Shown here: in pieces, positions 60,707 to 64,000 of the stretch
Position numbering within the stretch: the stretch's first letter is position 1
How the letters are laid out: every line of letters starts with the position of its first letter
Source: Terriglobia bacterium
Lineage (GTDB): Bacteria > Acidobacteriota > Terriglobia > Terriglobales > Acidobacteriaceae
NCBI GenBank assembly: GCA_020073215.1
Contig: JAIQFO010000026.1
Span: 1 to 64,000 of the forward strand
Reading direction: 5' to 3'
Length of the DNA: 64,000 nt
Made by a program: the position numbers and the translations under genes
The notes under the pieces: generated by a model
The model's input: the letters and a program-made list of their open reading frames with translations, nothing else
The model's database searches: none
Told to the model about the DNA's origin: nothing

Positions 60707-61426
60707 TCAGTCTTGCGTACGGGTGATAGCGGCGGCGGCGAGGCTGGCAAGATCGGGAATCTCCAGGTCCGGTTGTTTTTCCGAGGTGGGCGCCGCGGAA
60801 GCTCGAACCGCGCCGATTCCGGGACGGGCCGACTTCCGGTTCACCCACACCGTCGAGATGCCCAGCGACCGCGCCGGGACCACGTCGTGATACACGCTTT
60901 GCGCGGCGTGCAACAGTCGATCCGGAGAAATTGCCAGCGTGCGTAAGGCCATCTGAAAATTGTCGAGCGAAGGCTTGTAGCTTCTCGCCTGTTCCGCCGT
61001 GATCACGGCGCTGAAGTCCACATCCAGACGCTTCCGCGTCTCCGCAAATAGATCGTCGTCAATGTTTGATATCACGGCTATCTCGTAGCGCTTCCGCAGC
61101 TCGCCGAGCGCAGCCACCGTATCCGAAAATGGCGGCCAGGTGCGGACGGATTCGTCGAGCGAGCGGATCTCGGCGGTGCTGGCCTGGAACCGGAAGCGAT
61201 CTGCAAACGCCCGCACGACCGCGTGCAGCACTTTGCGGTAGCTTTGGTACGGCCCGCTCTCCGCCTCGGCCTCAAATTCCCCGTAGAGCTCAAGGATGGC
61301 GGCGTCCGGCAGGCTTTCGCCGTGGTTCGCAAGCACCGCGCGCAGTACGGGTAGAATCCCCGACTCCCAATCAATCAGAGTGCCGTAACAGTCAAAGCTG
61401 ATGGTGGTAAAACGCGAGAAATCCAT
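60707..61426 (-). CDS. HAD family hydrolase, haloacid-dehalogenase type II-like
   Basis: 239 aa. Motif I ISFDCYGTLIDWESG, motif II VISNIDDDLF, motif III Lys in SYKPSLDNFQMAL and motif IV SVYHDVVPARSLGISTVWVN are in order, with a helical cap after motif I. The F-D-C-Y-G-T-L start is shared by haloacid dehalogenases and phosphatases; the substrate cannot be told. Confidence 0.87.
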   Translation of the reverse strand: MDFSRFTTISFDCYGTLIDWESGILPVLRAVLANHGESLPDAAILELYGEFEAEAESGPYQSYRKVLHAVVRAFADRFRFQASTAEIRSLDESVRTWPPFSDTVAALGELRKRYEIAVISNIDDDLFAETRKRLDVDFSAVITAEQARSYKPSLDNFQMALRTLAISPDRLLHAAQSVYHDVVPARSLGISTVWVNRKSARPGIGAVRASAAPTSEKQPDLEIPDLASLAAAAITRTQD

Positions 61427-61478
61427 ACCATCGAAAACAGTCGGTTCAATAGAAGGGTGCGAAACGAAAAGAGGCGAG

Positions 61479-61519
61479 CGTAGAGGCGCAGCTTACCGCA
61501 TCCTGGCTGCACCTCTACG
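61479..61519 (+). repeat. Hairpin repeat (family G)
   Basis: CGTAGAGGCGCAGC (61479-61492) pairs with GCTGCACCTCTACG (61506-61519) with one mismatch, just past the end of the lipoprotein gene. Confidence 0.6.
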
Positions 61520-61525
61520 CGACGC

Positions 61526-62233
61526 TTACCTTGCCGGGTTCACTTCCAGCGGAGACTTGAGCCTGAAGCTGAGCGCGGACTCAGCGGGAAAAACAATCTC
61601 CTTATTGCCGGTAAATGCAGCGCCGCCCACGCCTGCGCCGCCGCCGGCTGCAGCGCCAATCGCTGCGCCTTTGCCGCCGCCGGCCAGCCCGCCGATGAGC
61701 GCGCCAAGGGCTGTGCCGCCGCCCGCTATCACCGCCGTCCGCTTGCCCTTGCCCTTTATCGTGCGGCTTATGGCCGAGGTTTCAATCGACTGCTCGGTCC
61801 CGTTTACCGTAATTGAGTTCAGCCTAAGCTCCAGGGAAGCGCCGCCCTTGAACTTGCCCAAGGGCTTCGCGTCGACCACCGTGCCGCGGGCCGAGGCGCC
61901 CGCCGGAATCACGGTATTACCGTCCACGGTGATGGCGGAAGCGAGCTTGGCGCTGAAAGAGTCACCCGGCGAACTGATCTTCGATCCCACCGAATTTCCC
62001 AGTCTCACGGTCAGGGTTGTACCTGCGGGAACGACCACCGGCTGCGGCTCGGGCACTTTGGTCTGCGCCGCCGGGGATGCCGAAGAACCCATCGCGTTCC
62101 CGCCCGCGGCGTTCGAGGGCGCTGCCGCGTTCTGGCTGGCGGCGTCGGAAGCCGTATCGGATGGCTTTTTCGAGCAGGCCGCGAGTGCAAATAACAGGAA
62201 AATGGACAATGCAAACAGCGCGCGAGAGCGCAT
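61526..62233 (-). CDS. Lipoprotein with glycine-zipper region
   Basis: 235 aa. Lipobox LFALAAC (Cys20) after a short signal; an Ala/Ser/Asn-rich linker; a beta-rich domain (VVVPAGTTLTVRLGNSVGSK, NTVIPAGASARGTVVDAKPL) and a Gly-rich hydrophobic segment (TALGALIGGLAGGGKGAAIG) typical of glycine-zipper outer-membrane proteins. GGAGGG lies before ATG 62233. Probably outer-membrane anchored; function unknown. Confidence 0.8.
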   Translation of the reverse strand: MRSRALFALSIFLLFALAACSKKPSDTASDAASQNAAAPSNAAGGNAMGSSASPAAQTKVPEPQPVVVPAGTTLTVRLGNSVGSKISSPGDSFSAKLASAITVDGNTVIPAGASARGTVVDAKPLGKFKGGASLELRLNSITVNGTEQSIETSAISRTIKGKGKRTAVIAGGGTALGALIGGLAGGGKGAAIGAAAGGGAGVGGAAFTGNKEIVFPAESALSFRLKSPLEVNPAR

Positions 62234-62341
62234 AACGTATCCCTCCGAAGTCAAATTTGGTTGTGGCCAGAACTGTAATCGAAGCGCGCAAAGTGCGCAA
62301 ACGCGTCCAGGCAATTCGAGGTTCAGACGCGGAACCCATGT

Positions 62342-63430
62342 CTATGCCTTCTGTTCGCTGAACAGGTCAACTGGCGCGGCGGAAGTTGTCCGTTCAGGCG
62401 CTGCGGCTGTGGCCGTTGGGGTACCGGAACCTGGAGCATCAGCTTTCGCCGCCTGCGTTTTCTTCCCTTGCAGGAATTTCCTGGAATCGAGCAGCGGGCG
62501 CCCCAGCGAAGCGTTGTAGCTGGTCCACGGCCCTTCCAGTTCGGCCTCGCGCTCGAAGTGGGCGCGCATGGCCTCCATCTTGGAATCCAGATCGTCGAGA
62601 TAGTGCAGCATGAGCGCTTCGGGAAACATCGGCAGCTTGGGCGATCCGAATTCGTACTGCCCGTGGTGGCTGATGATCAGATGTTCGAGCAGGGCTTTCA
62701 GGTCCGGGGGAAAGTCGGGCAGCTTGGAGAGCTTGGCTTGCAGCATCTCCAGTTCGATGATCATGTGCCCAAGCAACTGGCCGCGCGTGGTGTAAGAGAA
62801 CGCACGATTGTAGGTCAGCTCCTGAGTCTTGCCGATGTCATGCAGAAACGCTCCCGTCAGCAGCAGGTCGCGGTTGATTTGCGGATAGTTCCGGCATATC
62901 AGATCGCAGGAGCGGAACAGGGATACGACGTGATCGAGCAAGCCGCCGATGTAGGCATGATGAAGGGTCTTCGCCGCGGGAGCGTTGCGGTAGCGCTCGG
63001 CGATCTCCGCATCCGCCATGAACAGTTCGACCAGCGCCTTCAGGTGCGGATTCTGGAAGGTGGCGACGAATTCCGTCAGCGTCCTCCACAGTTCGCCGAC
63101 ATCCTTGCTGGTCTTGGGAAGGTAGTCGGTGAAGTCGATCTCAGCCTCTTCCATGCGCCGCAGCTTGTGAATGGTGAGCTGAAAACGATTCTTGTATTTG
63201 TTGATGAGCCCTTTGATCTTGAGAAAGTCTTCCTGCTCGAAGATGTCGATAAATTCTTCGACGTTGTCCCACATCTTGGCTTCGACCTGACCGGTGCGAT
63301 CGGCCAGGGTCAACGCCAGGTAAGGCTCGCCATTTTTCTTTGCCTTCACCTGCTTCGACGCCACCACGAAGCTGGAGGTGATGACCTTGTTTTCGTGCTG
63401 GAAACATTCGGAGATAAAAAACTCTTTCAT
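62342..63430 (-). CDS. YhaM-like 3'-5' exoribonuclease (OB fold plus HD domain)
   Basis: 362 aa. OB-fold N-domain: VASKQVKAKKNGEPYLALTL, ADRTGQVEAKMWDN, DFLKIKGLINKYKNRFQL. HD domain: HHAYIGGLLDHVVSLFRSCD, GAFLHDIGKTQEL (HD pair) and HLIISHHGQYEFGSPKLPMF, DDLDSKMEAM. Matches the YhaM/CBF1 family of nucleases. A disordered Ala/Thr tail of about 40 residues ends the protein. Confidence 0.9.
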   Translation of the reverse strand: MKEFFISECFQHENKVITSSFVVASKQVKAKKNGEPYLALTLADRTGQVEAKMWDNVEEFIDIFEQEDFLKIKGLINKYKNRFQLTIHKLRRMEEAEIDFTDYLPKTSKDVGELWRTLTEFVATFQNPHLKALVELFMADAEIAERYRNAPAAKTLHHAYIGGLLDHVVSLFRSCDLICRNYPQINRDLLLTGAFLHDIGKTQELTYNRAFSYTTRGQLLGHMIIELEMLQAKLSKLPDFPPDLKALLEHLIISHHGQYEFGSPKLPMFPEALMLHYLDDLDSKMEAMRAHFEREAELEGPWTSYNASLGRPLLDSRKFLQGKKTQAAKADAPGSGTPTATAAAPERTTSAAPVDLFSEQKA

Positions 63431-63459
63431 GAGCCTCCGCGAAATCGGCCTGCCGCATC

Positions 63460-63526
63460 CAGCGCCTGAAGGCGCATTATCGTCACCACGCTTGCGGCAT
63501 GCCTGAAGGCATGCCCTGATACGAAC
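63460..63526 (+). repeat. Double-hairpin repeat (family E), copy 4
   Basis: GCGCC TGAA GGCGC, a linker, then GGCATGCC TGAA GGCATGCC and CTGATACGAAC. Compared with copy 1 both stems have changed on both sides (third pair C-G to G-C; GGTATCGC to GGCATGCC), keeping perfect pairing. Confidence 0.8.
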
Positions 63527-63550
63527 CTTACTGCTCCACGGAAGATTAGC

Positions 63551-64000
63551 CTAAAACACGCCCAGCTTCTTCTTCTTTTTCAGTCTCTTCGCGCTGGCTT
63601 CTTTGGCCGTGGTTTCGACCGGCTTGGTCTGCTTGGCGCTTGCACCCGAGTCGACATAACCGCTTTTGTAGTCAATGAACGCTTCTTCGCGCAGCGTGGT
63701 CAGATATGCCCGCAGCGCCGGCTGCAGTTTCTGCATATACAACGCATCCTGGATGCGCGGCTCCACTTCCTTGAGAGTGGGAATGCCTGCCAGCTGGTGC
63801 TGGGTCACTTGCAGGAATACGAAACCCTGCTTGGTGCGAACTACATCCGTGACTTCGCCCGCCTTTAGCGCAAACACCTTGTCTTCCAGCTCTTTCGAGA
63901 GCGTGCCGCGCTTGAAAGGACTGCCGAGGTCGCCGCCGTCTTTCGCCGACGGTCCATCGGAATACTTTTTTGCCAGGTCCGCAAACTTTGCGCCCTTGCG
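63551..64000 (-). CDS. Parvulin-type peptidyl-prolyl isomerase, C-terminal part
   Basis: Cut by the window end; the visible 149 residues hold the end of a rotamase domain: FADLAKKYSDGPSAKDGGDL, GSPFKRGTLSKELEDKVFAL, KAGEVTDVVRTKQGFVFLQV. After it come a helical segment (EVEPRIQDALYMQKLQPALR) and a Lys-rich tail (KRLKKKKKLGVF). This matches PpiC/PrsA/SurA-like periplasmic chaperones. The N-terminus is outside. Confidence 0.85.
   Translation of the reverse strand, partial: RKGAKFADLAKKYSDGPSAKDGGDLGSPFKRGTLSKELEDKVFALKAGEVTDVVRTKQGFVFLQVTQHQLAGIPTLKEVEPRIQDALYMQKLQPALRAYLTTLREEAFIDYKSGYVDSGASAKQTKPVETTAKEASAKRLKKKKKLGVF

Noticed and set aside
61401-62519. 372-codon plus-strand frame opposite the lipoprotein gene
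   Set aside because: Pro/Ala-rich low complexity is the mirror of the Gly-rich minus-strand lipoprotein.

Overview
The window is about 60% GC and reads as the chromosome of a soil-type acidobacterium (Koribacter/Sulfotelmatobacter-like). This is inferred from the didermic gene set (BamA, lipoproteins, PilZ), a short Thermus-like EF-Ts, DUF885 and DUF3857 enzymes, and very abundant intergenic palindromic repeats. No rRNA, CRISPR array, transposase or prophage is visible.

Layout. 1-1744: the 3' end of a tRNA and a 1.7 kb segment closed by an exact 23-bp copy of that end (probable integration scar) holding a DinB-like gene, an unknown gene and a broken DUF1772 gene. 1813-6504: COG1313 radical SAM, divergent EF-P-like protein, archaeal-type adenosine-specific kinase (DUF355), CstA. 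7288-11377: two paralogous small proteins, two Get3/ArsA-like ATPases with complementary active-site losses, and an opposing cyclic-2,3-diphosphoglycerate-synthetase-like GTPase. 11762-15690: YqgE-like and membrane proteins, a GT39-like protein. 15981-20325: translation block rplM-rpsI-rpsB-tsf-pyrH-frr. 20414-25879: molybdopterin oxidoreductase and bamA. 26042-32160: mostly small secreted or accessory proteins, a SPASM-like radical SAM protein and an ACT protein. 32327-41775: etfBA, M23 peptidase, thiL, a DUF3857/transglutaminase/TPR/TonB fusion and an HD protein.

41986-52611 is a one-direction cluster: MmgE/PrpD, DinB, fused large+small aconitase-type hydratase, isocitrate/isopropylmalate-type dehydrogenase, CitD-CitE fusion, CitF, two SDRs and a ProC-like reductase. 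It looks like a complete (hydro)tricarboxylate interconversion and cleavage route. 52713-64000: DUF885 peptidase, PASTA protein, the aroC-def-fmt-rsmB block, a NarL-type regulator, HAD hydrolase, lipoprotein, YhaM-like nuclease and a parvulin cut by the window edge.

Most unusual: (1) the paired ATPases, one with Asn for the switch-I Asp and the other with a degenerate switch-II DTAP; (2) several palindromic repeat families with compensatory stem changes, some lying in frame inside genes; (3) a 28-codon duplicated fragment whose two copies differ mainly at third codon positions; (4) a set of -10 hexamers lying 6-11 nt before start codons, suggesting leaderless mRNAs.
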